From contig OY727096.1 in assembly GCA_963402885.1 (NCBI GenBank), forward strand, positions 7,945,501-8,009,500: a DNA stretch of 64,000 nt. Reading direction: 5' to 3'. Positions within the stretch are counted from its first letter, which is position 1, and each line of letters begins with the position of its first letter. The notes beneath the pieces are model-generated. The model was given only the letters and a program-made list of their open reading frames with translations. It made no database searches and was not told where the DNA came from. The translations under genes and the position numbers were made by a program. The DNA is from Antedon bifida. Its lineage: Eukaryota > Echinodermata > Crinoidea > Comatulida > Antedonidae. This document shows, one piece after another, positions 12,501 to 23,755 of this stretch.

Positions 12501-15500
12501 ATATAGGATAATATTTAATCAAGACTTAAATATTTTTCAAAATTTACTGTCAGTTAAGTCTCCCCTCATTTTGTTTATATAACGTGTCAGCAGACAGTTA
12601 ATTTTAGTCAAGTCAATCACTTATTTACCCTAGGCAGAAATTTTCTCTAAAATAATGTTGCTTTATTTCTTATGACAGTTCGTATTAAATTACAACCTAC
12701 TAATTTACTTGAATAATTATAATAATCAATTCGTTATTGACTTCATTCATCTGTAGTTTAAAATGACACACTTCTCAACATGTTCATTAAATGTTCTAAT
12801 TGTTGGGTTTGCTATAATGATATTATGTAAACAGATATCTGTCCCAATTCAAATTCAAAAAACCTTTGTTCAGCTGTTATCAAAGTAAAAGGAAATTAGA
12901 ACAGAAGAATAAACTATAAAATATAAAACAAGACCAAAATCAAATCAAAGTTTCAAGCTCAAGCTGAAATTGAAACACGTTCTGCACATTATACAGGAAG
13001 ATGATAATGTTCATCTATTCTTTTTTAGTGGTTTGATAATCCCTATTACAGCTCAAAAGAAGCTATACTAGGATTAGGTGAGGGTGAACCAGATACAGCA
13101 GGCCCCATAACTGGGATAACCCCTACTCATAGATGTCCTGGGTTTTTAGGAGGGCACATGAACCATATATGTACAGTGGACCTCCATTTTAAGTAGTTAT
13201 TCGAGAAGACCTGTTATAAAGCTTTGTCTACACTATCAACAAGTGTGATGTGCCAAACAAATATTTGTGATATGCTCAAATATGGTAGTGATATGCTCAA
13301 ATATGGTAGTGATATAACATCATTTTGTCCATATATGGGCACATCACATTTTTTGGTCACATACAATTTAATAAGTGTACACAGAACTTAACACCAGAAC
13401 TATGGTCTAGGATAAACTTGAACCTGTTTGGATATTATGACTTTTGTTTACAGCTACTTACATAAAAAAATAATGATTTTACTTTAAAATTAAAAAAAAA
13501 CGAATATATTATATGTAAACTTTATTGTGAAAAACCTGAGTGAAAAAAAACCAAAGAAAAATAGCTTCTATGAATGGACGTTCGTTGAGGGCAGGAATGC
13601 TAGTTAATCATACCCAGTACCGTTTTGATTTTACGTTCACTTCACATGAAAAATTATATATTTCAGAGGAATGGAAAGCTAAGTTTGTTAAGAACGAACG
13701 TAAGAAACTGCTGTATTATAAGACTCAAGTGGTGAGAGATGTTGCTCCTAAGGTTTACTGCCCTTTTGCTGGCTACTTTGTGGAAGCACATCCATCAGAC
13801 AAGTAAGTATTTACTTTATTTCTATTATAGGGACCATGTCAAAACTATTCTACTCTACAGTTACTGCAGTAACTGAACTGTGTTCACTCTTTATTTGTTT
13901 ATGCAATTATCTAGCAAGATTTGTTGATGGTATTGCAGTGACTATAGTATCAACTTCTACATCAATTAACAACCTAACATCAAAATTCATATCAGTAAAA
14001 AATGTAGTTGATACAGTAGTAGAATAATTTTTACATGATCCCTTAAAATATTGAATAAATTAAGGCCAGAAACTGAAACCGAATCGAGAAGACCATTTAT
14101 TTGATCCAAAACAAAAGCATTGTAAATTGTAATATATTTTATACTGAAGAAAAAATAAATAGTTTATGTAAAATAATTTCACAATTATTTTATTTCAAGG
14201 AAATACTATGCAACCAACAAGAAGGTTATTAATAACGGTCATAAATAAAATACCTTTTTTTCATAAGCATGTAAATATTTTTTTTTACATAAGAACAAAA
14301 CCTTTTACAAAAACCAAAATACTCAATAGATTCTATTTAAAGAGTAAAGATACCTAAAACTTGCGATTTTTATAAGCAGAGCTTTTGTAATGTCTTTTGT
14401 TTCATCATTGTCGCTAAGTAATTTTTATCTTTTAAATAAACCTTTTTTTTTCAGATACGTCAAAGAAACAAATTTTAAAAATGGACCTGCTACTCTGAAT
14501 AATCTAATCAAACAATACTCCCCTGACATTAACACCTGGACCCCTGAACCAGGATCCGTACTTGATTTAGCAAAAGCTATCACAGGTGAAAGGTAATGCA
14601 CTACTTTTTAATTTTAATTGGCCATTTGACACATTGCTGTAAATTGTCACAGATAACAATGTAAAAACATAAACAAAAAAACTAATTGTCAATATCTTAA
14701 AATGGTTAAAATTAGCACTAAAAAAAGGGAGATTAAAATAGAAATAATAATAACAAAATAATCATTAAAATATCATAAAAAGGGTAAAAATACAGGTGAT
14801 GATCTACCGCAATGTACAGGTTGTACAACAACCTAAGTGGTAGGTTGTCTCAAATCAAAAGCTTCATTAGGAAACATCTTGGCCAGTCAGATGTTTGTCT
14901 TAAGCTCTGTCTACACTATCAAACTTTTGATGTTCCCAAATATGGTAGTGATATGCCCAAATATGACATTATCATGTCCATATTTGGGAACATCACACCT
15001 TTTTTTTCAAACTAGTTTGATAGTTTAGACAGAGCTTTATACCCTTATTATTTTTACAAATTTCAGTGATTATGTGACTTACCCAAAGAAAGGTACAAAA
15101 GTAATGAAAGACAGGTATGTAGCTAGCATTTATTTTATATACTGTATTTATATTCAAATAAATTCCCCACTTTGAATAAACATCCCTTTGAATAAATGCC
15201 CCCACTTCACCCCCAACACATATTTCTATTTGTAGTAGAATTCATTAATGTACAATTTACCAAGCCTTATGATAGCATTTGCATACATGACATCAGGCTA
15301 GGCTGTGGACTGATCATGTTTGAAAAACAAGCAACATGCCTTTTCAAATAATTTAGTCCTTGGCTTAGCCTGTTGTTAAAAAAAAGCAGGTGTGTTGTAG
15401 GCCTTTTTGTTGTTTGCTTCTTCGCAGCAAAACTGTGGCATTACAAGCTAGGCCTACTCCAACTAAGTACATGTTATGCCTGCAGTCGAATTGCGTGCTA

Positions 15501-18500
15501 CCATGGAAGAGATTAAGTAATTTCACTCTTCTCTGATGGTACCATATATAAAATCAAATATTTACTAGGCTTTCATCGGGGCATGGTAAAAAATATAGCC
15601 CTCTGTGTTCTGGAGATATACTATCCTTCGGATATAGTATTATCTCCAGACCACCTTTGGCTATATTTGTAACCATGCCCCTAACTCCGGTAAATATTTG
15701 TATATTATATTCGTGCAATAGAATAAATAATTTTATGAGGGTATTTTCACCTCATTAAATTATTTTGCACTCATATAATATGCATATTATGTAGCATGAT
15801 TATAGTTATGAATGTTTGTTGTGTTTTATTCAGATGGGATTTTGACCTGTATGTAAATCAAATCAACAAGAATTATGACAACGAAATTTTCGCATACCCA
15901 GAGTGGATTCAATTTTATTATAATTGGACAGGATTTAACGAATATAACCTTGTCATTAGGGTAAGTTGAAATGGCTCATTGACACGCTTGCTTTCCAATC
16001 GCATGGTCTGAGGTTCAAATCAAACGACACTTTTTCTTAATTTTTCCACAGTAGTTTAGAAAGCATGGATGTATGTTTTCCCACCCTGTCATTTTTGACT
16101 TATTTGTTTGTGTTGAAGTATCATATAATTAAAAATAACAATGTCCTTAAATTTATGATTCAAAATGTGGTGGAAATAATAATTTTATTTGAACATTGGC
16201 ACATTTGATTCAGATTGAAACGCAAGTATAGGATACCTAATTTTTTTTTTTTTTTATAACATCTAAAGATCATCTATTTACTTCTATAGCCTACTTACTG
16301 CATATTTGAATTGTTTTTTGAGCCTGCATCATCATGTAATTTAATAATGTCATCGTCACTCACGACAGAGCAAAACCAGATATTGATCGCCCTTTCTTCT
16401 TGTTGTTATGAGTGGTTGCGCGTAGTTGCCGGTCTTCAACCTGTTGATAGTAATTCACTGCCTGCGCTCTCCCTGGAGCATGCACAAAAGCAAAGCAATG
16501 TTGTTATACTGTCATTAAGTAAAAATCTGAATTCACCACTCTATGTGTAACGATTGATAGGGCTCTTACTTTTTATCATGTGACTCACAATCGTCCAATC
16601 AAATAACAGAAATCTATATAGGTGTAATTTAAACTACAATATTTAATTCTGTCAACTCTCTCGATACCAAAGAATAATACTTTTGGCTTATATAGCAGGA
16701 AATTAAATTACCAAAGGTCCCATATTCTTTTATACTATGTGATACAATTTTCCACTAGGCGGATTGAAAAGGGTGAGTTTGTCGCTGCATATTTATATCC
16801 ATTTCCAACCAATCACAGTTCAGGGATGTTTGATTCATGTGATTAAATTGTGGAAAGCAAGATTTAGTCTTGATCAAGAGTGTTTGGTTTTTTTACTTTA
16901 ATTTGGTTTTTTTTGTTTCAGATGATTGAGACGGACGATAATTTTGAACCAATCGAAGGTGGTTATGATTTTCTTGTTGATTTTAATGGTAGAAAACCAA
17001 CATATCCAACAGAAAGACCACAACGAGAGCATAGCTACCTTGAAGTAAGTTTTTTTATTGTAGAAAAGTTTCAAAATGGCGGCAGATTGCTCAGATCAAG
17101 CATTGTAGCCCAAATATAGTCCAGATAATGGAGCAAAATGTTGTATACATTAAAAACTTGGTTTTACATACCCTGATTATACATTCCCTGGATTTTACGT
17201 AGGCATAATATGACCGATGACGTCATCATTTTTAGTGTGTTATTTTCTTACATTGAGGTGCAATTTAACAACAAACACATGCCACACACAGACATTCCTC
17301 CTACAGCAGCGACTGTTTTTACTGATAGAAAAAAACAAGAACATTGATTTTTTATTTAAACATCACACAGCCTGCATATACTTTTATAGTTAGGCCTGAC
17401 AGCTAGGCCTAGATTAGTCAGCATGCTGTAAGTAAAATAGGCAAACGTGGCAGCCTTTTTAGCTACGATCTATGTATTTAGGGGTCAATTTAAGCAACAT
17501 GGATTTTACAAATGCCATGTTTTAGGTATGTCTTTTGGTCCTGTACCGTACATAAAATGAAGGTCTCATTGTACTTAGCTTATACACGCACAGATGAATG
17601 TTTTGTATTAAATGATCGTCGCCTTTCATCTACCGTCTCGATATGAATGCCCAGTCACTATTCTAAACTTTTATATCTTTTTGGAAGCACATGGTTTACA
17701 CTGTACACAAACCTTACTTTACTAGTGTTTATGCAAACGGCCATGCAAACCTTTAAACAATTTAAACTGATAATTGGTTTTAATTATTAATTTATTTTTA
17801 GATGAAGAATCGAATGGGTGTTCATCGAGAGACTGTTGTACATGGTCTGTTTTGGGACAACCTCTACATCGGATTCAACAATCGAATCTCCCGAGAACCG
17901 GATACTTTCCATTATCTGTAACTATCATTTATTTTTGTTATTTGGTAAAATTGAAAAAATTGAAGAGTTAACTCTTCCCTGGTAGAATTAGTAGATTTAC
18001 TGTGCACTTTCTGTGGCACAGGATTGTCTCCATGCCCACAGCACACCAGTGTTAATGACAATTGGTTAAATAAATTGATTAAAGATTGGTCGAAGTGGGT
18101 GCATTACATCACAATATGAAAATATCAATCCGAGCGCGATGCATGTTGGGATTTATAGCAGGCCGCTAAAATTATTAGAATCTACTTATTTTTCACATTT
18201 TTAACCGTTTAAAGACGGAAAAAAATATCGCAATAGGTCCATATAGTATTTATATTTTTACATAAAATGTAGTGCGTCACCTTAAATTAGGTAAAAAAAA
18301 AGTCTAGTGTCTTTAAACTGACTGAAATCAGAAGCCATTGTACTGATCTCATAGCATCCGTTGCACTGTCATGTCAACCTTAGATTAGAATAAGAATGAG
18401 AAAGTTCTAAACTTACATTATTCACATTAAGCTGCAATGTTTTTTTTCCAGATTTTGGAACCACATGCAGATTCTTTTGAAGAAAGATCTACCACGTTGG

Positions 18501-21500
18501 GATAAGTTTCTTGAGCAACAACGTGCCAAAGGAGCGGAGAGAAAAACTGTATGGAAGCCATCTGGTGGATTAGAAGCTCTTAAAGGTAATCCTTACTGCT
18601 TTACAACTATTTTACACAATGTGCAGGGTTAGAAATTAAATCTCGGGAGCCAGCAGGGCTACCAAAAAATAAATGTTAATCGCCCTTATCAAAATCTAGT
18701 GGCCACCATTTTTTTTCAATACCGTTTTCTGCATTTGTGATAGTATCATGCATGTTCTGCCATGTCTAAAATGTCCAGCTTCCAATTCCAGTGTTGCAAA
18801 CAAGCCCCAAATCTACCTCCAGCCATACCCTTGGTAGTATTAAAAAGGGTTGTGTTTTTTTTTTGTGTGGGGAGGCTCAGTTTCAATTGCTAACTAGGCC
18901 TACAACTTCATTAGAAAGGCTAGAAGGCAAGAGGCATACAGCACATGTTTTGAGGAGTATACAAGAACTGACCAAGAGACAAAAATGAAGCAACTTGGCT
19001 CATTAAAAATGATAAACATGTTTATATGCTATTGTTACTCCGGTTCCCAAAGAAAATGGTTGTACTAGGGTTGACAAATTTCGACCAATCTCGCTTACAT
19101 GTATCCTAGCTAAGGTAGCTGAGGGCTTCATTAAAAAATGGCTCTTAACAGATATCGAGAAAAATCTTGATAACAACCAATATGGTTGCCGTAAACACTT
19201 TTCTACAACCCATAATTTGGTTGATCTACTAAATGTGTTCTATGAAGGTAGTAACATTCCCAAATCTGTTGGTCAGTTAGTTTTAACTGACTTTAGTAAA
19301 GCATTCGATTGTGTTGACCACACAATAGCAGTTTCTAAATTAGTAACACTTGGCTGTAGACCTGAAATTGTACCGTGGTTAATTAGCTTTTTGTCAAACA
19401 GAACCCAACAAGTACGCTATAAATCCACATTATCAATGAGTGTTAATCTAACATGTGGCGTCCCTCAAGGCACACTCCTTGGGCCTATGATCTTTCTTGC
19501 TCTAATTAATGATGCCATGCAAGACTCGCCATGTAAAACTTGGAAATATGTAGATGATTTGTGCATAGGACAGATAGTAAAAAAGGATGAAATTTCCTCA
19601 ATTCAGAATGATGTTGCTTTACTGAATGTATGGTCTAATGAAAACAAACTAAAACTTAACCCAACTAAATGTAAAACTATGTATTTTAACTTTCAAAGAA
19701 ATCAATATGAACATGAACCCCTTTTGATTGGTAATGCTACAATTGAAATCGTTAATGAAACTAAGTTACTAGGTTTATGGATACAAGCCAACCTCAAATG
19801 GGACCGTAATGTTAAAGAAATTGTATCCAAAGCCAGCAGACGTCTGCATATATTGTGTAGATTAAGAAAGTTCAATCTTCCGAAATTTGATCTTGTAGAT
19901 GTATTTAAGAGTTACATAAGACCAAGTGTTGAATATGCTGTCCCAGTATGGCATTCTAGTCTTACTAAGAAACAAAGTGATATGATAGAATCTGTCCAAA
20001 AAAGGGCTTGCAGAATAATATTGTGTAATGACTACATATGTTATGACCAAGCACTCAATGATCTTTCTTTAGACACTTTATCTGATAGAAGGCGTAATCT
20101 ATGCTATAAGTTTGCTCTGAATTGTTCAAAAAGTATTCATTTTGGAAAATGGTTTCCAGTGAAGAATGTAAGTAACATGAAACTAAGACGTGTAAAGTAT
20201 CAACAACCCAAATGCAGAGTTGAAAGATATAGAAAAAGTGCAATACCATACCTTATCTCGCTTCTAAATGAATAATCATTATATATCACCCAGTACAGCT
20301 ATGCAATTCTTATTGGTCCTTTTTGGTGTTTTTTTTTTTCTATTTTAATATTTTAATGCTAAACTTGTTGAATGTTCCTGTATTGTATTTCTTGTGTAAA
20401 TTGCCTCCTTTTTTATATATAATTATCATTGGTTTTATACTTTTATACAAATTTTAATATTGAGAAAATGTAAATATCTTTGTAATTCAGCTAAGGCTGC
20501 GATGATGATAGTGAAATAAATGAAATGAAATGAAATGAAATGAAAAATTTAGGCCTACTATTACATTTTTTTGCAAAATTGCTTTGTTCATTAAAAAAAA
20601 GTAATGTGGTTGGTTGCACAGGTAGTACTCTGTCATGCCTTGTAGTAAAGGAGTCTTTGCTCTGATACCATACTGGATACACTACTGTATGAGGTAAAGT
20701 AAATTTGTGCTTAAAAGCAGTAGCTTAGCCTTCAAGGCACCAAAAAGGGGATTCTCCTGCCTACTTAAAAGTCCCATTCCCTATGTTTATAGGGAATGTG
20801 TCTTTAATTAATATTAACTTACATAATACAGTTTATGGAGGTTTAGGTTTTAGGATCTATTTTCCAAATAGGGCAACCTTTACAATTTACCAATAATTTC
20901 TAACCCTGCATACTTGTTTGACTTGCTTTACATGGTGAAATTAATATGTTGCGGTACACCACGTATGTTGTTCTGAATAAAACTGTTGCGTTACTCGACT
21001 TTTCGATCAATATACTCCAATCTTCCTTGGGAGGGGTTCAAATGTTATGCCGCATATTGATGCTTTCGCAACCAATTGTGTCGATTGTGTCGAATAAAAA
21101 AATGAAAATGAGTGAGAAAGCATTCTTTCTTTTTAAAACTACATACATGGTGTACCACAAACAACATATTTAACACGCATTGTTCTTTTCAGCCACTAAA
21201 ATTGAAACACTATAACAATTATATATTCTAACAATATTTAAAAAGGACCCAAAAAATAACGTCATCTGTCACAAAAATAAATTAGTCAATGGATATTTGA
21301 TCTAACAACAATAATTGAATAAGAAAGAAACAACTTTATAAAAGAAATATAATGATCAAGGGCTAACATTAAACTTAATATTTTAACTTTATTTATAAAC
21401 TTGAAGAGGTACCATTGTAACGATAAATTATTCTAAAGTTGAACACCATTTAAAGAAATTCTAAATGTTCAAATATCTGTTCGTGTACCAAAGGAGTTTT

Positions 21501-22429
21501 ACATGAATAGGCCATGGTGTTGACCTGGAAGCGGCTGGAGCACAGGATAATTTTTCCATAGGTCTATAATGCGCTCGACTTCAACTTCTATATATTTATC
21601 GATTTAAGGATATCTAAAAATAAATAAAGGGGTTTTCCAAGCCTTCAGGCACACCCCATAGAACTATGTTATTTCTAGATCTATTTTCCCAAATCATCTA
21701 ACCTTTTTTCTAGCTTCAGTAGTGTGTCCTTGTTGAAACAATTTTTAACTTTACTTTTGGTTTTTTTCTATTTTTAATTTCATTCATCCTTTTCAAATTG
21801 CTTTTGTTTTTCTTACACCTTGTAGAAGTTGTTTGTCCAGCTTACCTAATTTGCATAATATTTATTTCGACAAGCAGTAACGGTAACTGGAAAAGCGCGT
21901 AGCTTGCACCACATAGAATCTTTTCTGCACTGCCCGTCCGCACCGCGCCCCAGATTCTACATTTATGTTTTCTGCTTATCACTGTTAACTCTCGTCATTG
22001 GCCTTAAGGACCAATATATTGTGTTGCAAGTGGCAGTTAATGAATGTGTGAATTTGTTCAAGAAATATTGACATTTTATATGAAATGTGATTTGTTCAAT
22101 CAAGAAATATTGACATTTTATACCCTGTGTGTATGGATGTGTGCAATAGCAAAAATGTGTATAGCAAATCAAATTTTTAAACTCTCTTTAATTGTAGATA
22201 ATAACCCCCCCCCCCCCCCCCCCCTGTACATACCATATCCATTACTCACTATCTACTCAACTATTATTTATATATGTACTTGATAATTTAAGGTTCTAGT
22301 ACGAAGAAAGGTCACGTACCGTACAGTGGTGTTCCGCAATTGAATGGAAATCTTCATAATTACTGGAAGTTTGGTGTCCCAGCAGTTATTCTTGGAGGAG
22401 CCTTGTTATTTGCTTATGTGAAAGCATAA
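6517..22429 (+). CDS. CMAH: CMP-N-acetylneuraminic acid hydroxylase, 3' exons (5' end outside window)
   Basis: CMAH converts CMP-Neu5Ac to CMP-Neu5Gc, using O2 and electrons from cytochrome b5 through a Rieske centre. Exons: 6517-6598, 7672-7809, 13667-13802, 14455-14592, 15067-15114, 15834-15960, 16922-17044, 17802-17917, 18452-18585, 22293-22429. They sum to 1,179 nt (392 residues and stop) with consistent phases and GT-AG borders. Family landmarks seen are MDGVHPDMDTC, LNTVDCTNPNGG, MMSDFAGGASGFPMTFSGG, EEWKAKF, YCPFAGYFVE-HPSDKY, MIETD, RPQREH, LYIGF and LFWNH. These belong to the metallo-beta-lactamase-like part. The N-terminal Rieske exons are not in the window. The protein ends in a hydrophobic segment (WKFGVPAVILGGALLFAYV) just before the stop. 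Soluble mammalian CMAH lacks it, and the starfish enzyme is reported as membrane-bound. A half copy of the third exon precedes it. Confidence 0.95.
6735..6845 (-). repeat. tRNA-derived SINE head in CMAH intron
   Basis: On the minus strand this reads as a tRNA-like unit. An A box (TGGTCTAATGG) is followed by a five-pair anticodon-like stem (TCTGC/GCAGA) and a B box-like GGGTTCCAATC. The acceptor stem pairs imperfectly and there is no evidence of a mature tRNA gene. A tRNA-derived SINE is the better reading. Confidence 0.6.
7476..7606. mobile_element. MITE, AAGCTCTGTCTACACTATCA family, copy 1
   Basis: Terminal inverted repeats AAAGCTCTGTCTACACTATC and its complement bound a short element whose inside also folds back (CATATTTGG and complements). 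TA lies next to the ends, which hints at TA target duplication. No coding capacity. It sits in a CMAH intron. Copies also lie at 11151, 13219, 14902, 32801, 45625, 56796 and 63238. Confidence 0.85.
7810..9587. other. CMAH intron sequence without genes
   Basis: No exon or RNA gene is seen. Around 8440-8560 lies a dispersed repeat (ACATTAAAATGG followed by GGGACAATACATCTTTAAC) that recurs near 28490-28610 beside the GPCR, so it is an unclassified mobile repeat. The rest is AT-rich intron. Confidence 0.5.
11151..11322. mobile_element. MITE, AAGCTCTGTCTACACTATCA family, copy 2
   Basis: A diverged member with internal tandem CAAATATGGTAGTGATATG repeats and inverted ends. It lies inside duplication copy 1 and is duplicated with it. 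Confidence 0.75.
11599..11655 (+). pseudogene. Truncated copy of CMAH exon 3
   Basis: These 57 bases match the start of the real exon at 13667, including the upstream TTTCAG acceptor and the EEWKAKF...KLLYYK coding. At 11655 the duplication junction cuts the exon, and intron sequence (ATTATTTCTGC) follows instead of the TQVVRD half and its donor. If spliced in, the frame would run through intron DNA to a stop near 11744. It should be skipped in normal CMAH mRNA. Confidence 0.85.
11656..13723. repeat. 2,068-bp tandem duplication, copy 2
   Basis: The second copy of the unit at 9588. Its right end, at 13723, falls inside CMAH exon 13667-13802, between the KLLYYK and TQVVRD codons. This copy therefore keeps the complete exon. 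Confidence 0.95.
13219..13390. mobile_element. MITE, AAGCTCTGTCTACACTATCA family, copy 3
   Basis: The duplicate of the element at 11151, carried by the 2,068-bp duplication. Confidence 0.75.
14902..15038. mobile_element. MITE, AAGCTCTGTCTACACTATCA family, copy 4
   Basis: A nearly complete member with good terminal inverted repeats. It ends only 28 bases before CMAH exon 15067, so it overlaps the likely branch-point region of that intron. Confidence 0.85.
15505..15790. repeat. Cluster of nested imperfect palindromes
   Basis: Three fold-back units follow one another in a CMAH intron. The first is ACCATGGAAGAGA with ACTCTTCTCTGATGGT. The second, about 15576-15682, has GGGGCATGG and CCATGCCCC outside and CTGGAGATA and TATCTCCAG inside. 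The third, about 15710-15780, has TAATTTTATGAGG with CCTCATTAAATTA. None encodes protein. They look like eroded fold-back repeats. Confidence 0.6.
18110..18320. repeat. Diverged relic of the TTAA element at 52102
   Basis: This intronic stretch shares about 190 bases of alignable sequence with 52530-52715, including GGGATTTATAGC, CACATTTTTAACCGTTTAAAG and ATCGCAATAGG. Its terminal repeats are eroded and only the right part survives. Confidence 0.7.
19019..20275 (+). pseudogene. 5'-truncated LINE with open reverse transcriptase end
   Basis: A non-LTR reverse transcriptase fragment inserted in sense orientation in the last CMAH intron. The open frame begins around 19019 (TPVPKENG, FRPISLT), without upstream domains. 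It continues through LTDFSKAFDCVDH, GVPQGTLLGP and the intact catalytic YVDD near 19549 to a stop at 20273-20275. A 3' tail of about five ATGAA units follows at 20517-20545. The sequence is unlike the LINE at 1-3865, so a second family is present. 5' truncation with an intact 3' end is the usual outcome of incomplete reverse transcription. It is not expected to be mobile alone. Confidence 0.9.
20276..22292. other. LINE 3' tail and CMAH intron remainder
   Basis: After the LINE tail no exon is seen until 22293. A short repeat (GGTACACCACGTATGTTG) at about 20953 recurs at 25258, and its start recurs near 53418. A run of 21 C bases lies at 22205-22225. The rest is AT-rich intron. Confidence 0.5.
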
Positions 22430-22489
22430 ACGGATTTTGAATGTAATTTAATTGGAAAATGTTAACTACAGTACTTGCGTGCCATATTC

Positions 22490-22735
22490 ATGCCACGTAA
22501 ATGCTACTTACATGCCACTTTCATGTTACATACATGCCACTTTCATGTTACATACATGCCACTTTCATGTTACATACATGCCACTTTCATGTTACATACA
22601 TGCCACTTTCAAGTTACATACATGCCACTTTCATGTTACATACATGCCACTTTCGTGATACTTACATGCCACTTTCATGTTACATACATGCCACTTTCAT
22701 GTTACATACATGCCACTTTCATGCTACTAACATAC
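22490..22735. repeat. 22-bp minisatellite after CMAH stop codon
   Basis: About eleven tandem copies of a 22-base unit containing CATGCCACTTTCATGTTACA, starting about 60 bases after the CMAH stop. It probably lies in the CMAH 3' untranslated region. All three forward frames stay open, which explains the spurious overlapping ORFs here. Confidence 0.9.
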
Positions 22736-23755
22736 TATATTTGTAGTATATAAGTGCTACTAACATACTATATTTGTAGTATATAAGTGCTACTTACATG
22801 CCATTGTAGTATATAAGTGCTACTAACATACTATATTTGTAGTATATAAGTGCTACTTATGTGCCACATTTGTAGTATATAAGTGCTACTTACATGCCAT
22901 TGTAGTATATAAGTGCTACTAACATACTATATTTGTAGTATATAAGTGCTACTTATGTGCCACATTTGTAGTATATAAGTGCTACTTACATGCCACTGTA
23001 GTATATAAGTGCTACTTACATGTCACATTTGTAGTATATAAGTGCTACTTATGTGCCACATTTGTAGTATATAAGTGCTACTTACATGCCATTGTAGTAT
23101 ATAAGTGCTACTAACATACTATATTTGTTGTATATAAGTGCTACTTATGTGCCACATTTGTAGTATATAAGTGCTACTTATGTGCCACATTTGTAGTATA
23201 TAAGTGCTACTTATGTGCCACATTTGTAGTATATAAGTGCTACTAACATTCTATATTTGTAGTATGTAAGTGCTACTTATGTGCCACATTTGTAGTATAT
23301 AAGTGCTACTTATGTGCCACATTTGTAGTATATAAGTGCTACTTACATGCCACTGTAGTATATAAGTGCTACTTACATGTCACATTTGTAGTATATAAGT
23401 GTTACTTATGTTCCACATTTGTAGTATATAAGTGTTACTTATGTTCCACATTTGTAGTATATAAGTGCTACTTACATGCCACTCTAAGTGCTACTAACAT
23501 TCTATATTTGTAGTATGTTAGTGCTACTTATGTGCCACATTTGTAGTATATAAGTGCTACTTAATGTGCCACATTTGTAGTATATAAGTGCTTCTTATGT
23601 CCCACATTTATAGTATGTAAGTGCTATTCACATGCCACTATAAGTGCTACTTACATGTCACATTTGTAGTGTATAAGTGCTACTTACATGTCACATTTGT
23701 AGTATATAAGTGCTACTAACATACTATATTTCTAGTATATAAGTGTTACTTATGG
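22736..23755. repeat. 33-bp minisatellite (GTAGTATATAAGTGCTACTT)
   Basis: About thirty copies of a unit of 33 bases, with shorter 28-base variants, follow the 22-bp array directly. The core is GTAGTATATAAGTGCTACTT, joined by variable ATGTGCCACATTT or ACATGCCATT linkers. The two arrays share the ACATGCCA element, so the 33-bp unit may have grown from the 22-bp one. Confidence 0.9.

Noticed and set aside
13540-13806. Longer version of the CMAH exon starting upstream at a methionine
   Set aside because: The frame is open upstream, but known CMAH goes directly from the SGGK(Y/F)T residues to EEWKA, which fits the TTTCAG acceptor at 13666 in phase.
22452-22753. Overlapping small frames in all three phases
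   Set aside because: Products of the 22-bp repeat after the CMAH stop, with no independent coding signal.
22736-23755. CRISPR-like array
   Set aside because: Repeats are contiguous with no unique spacers, and the genome is eukaryotic.
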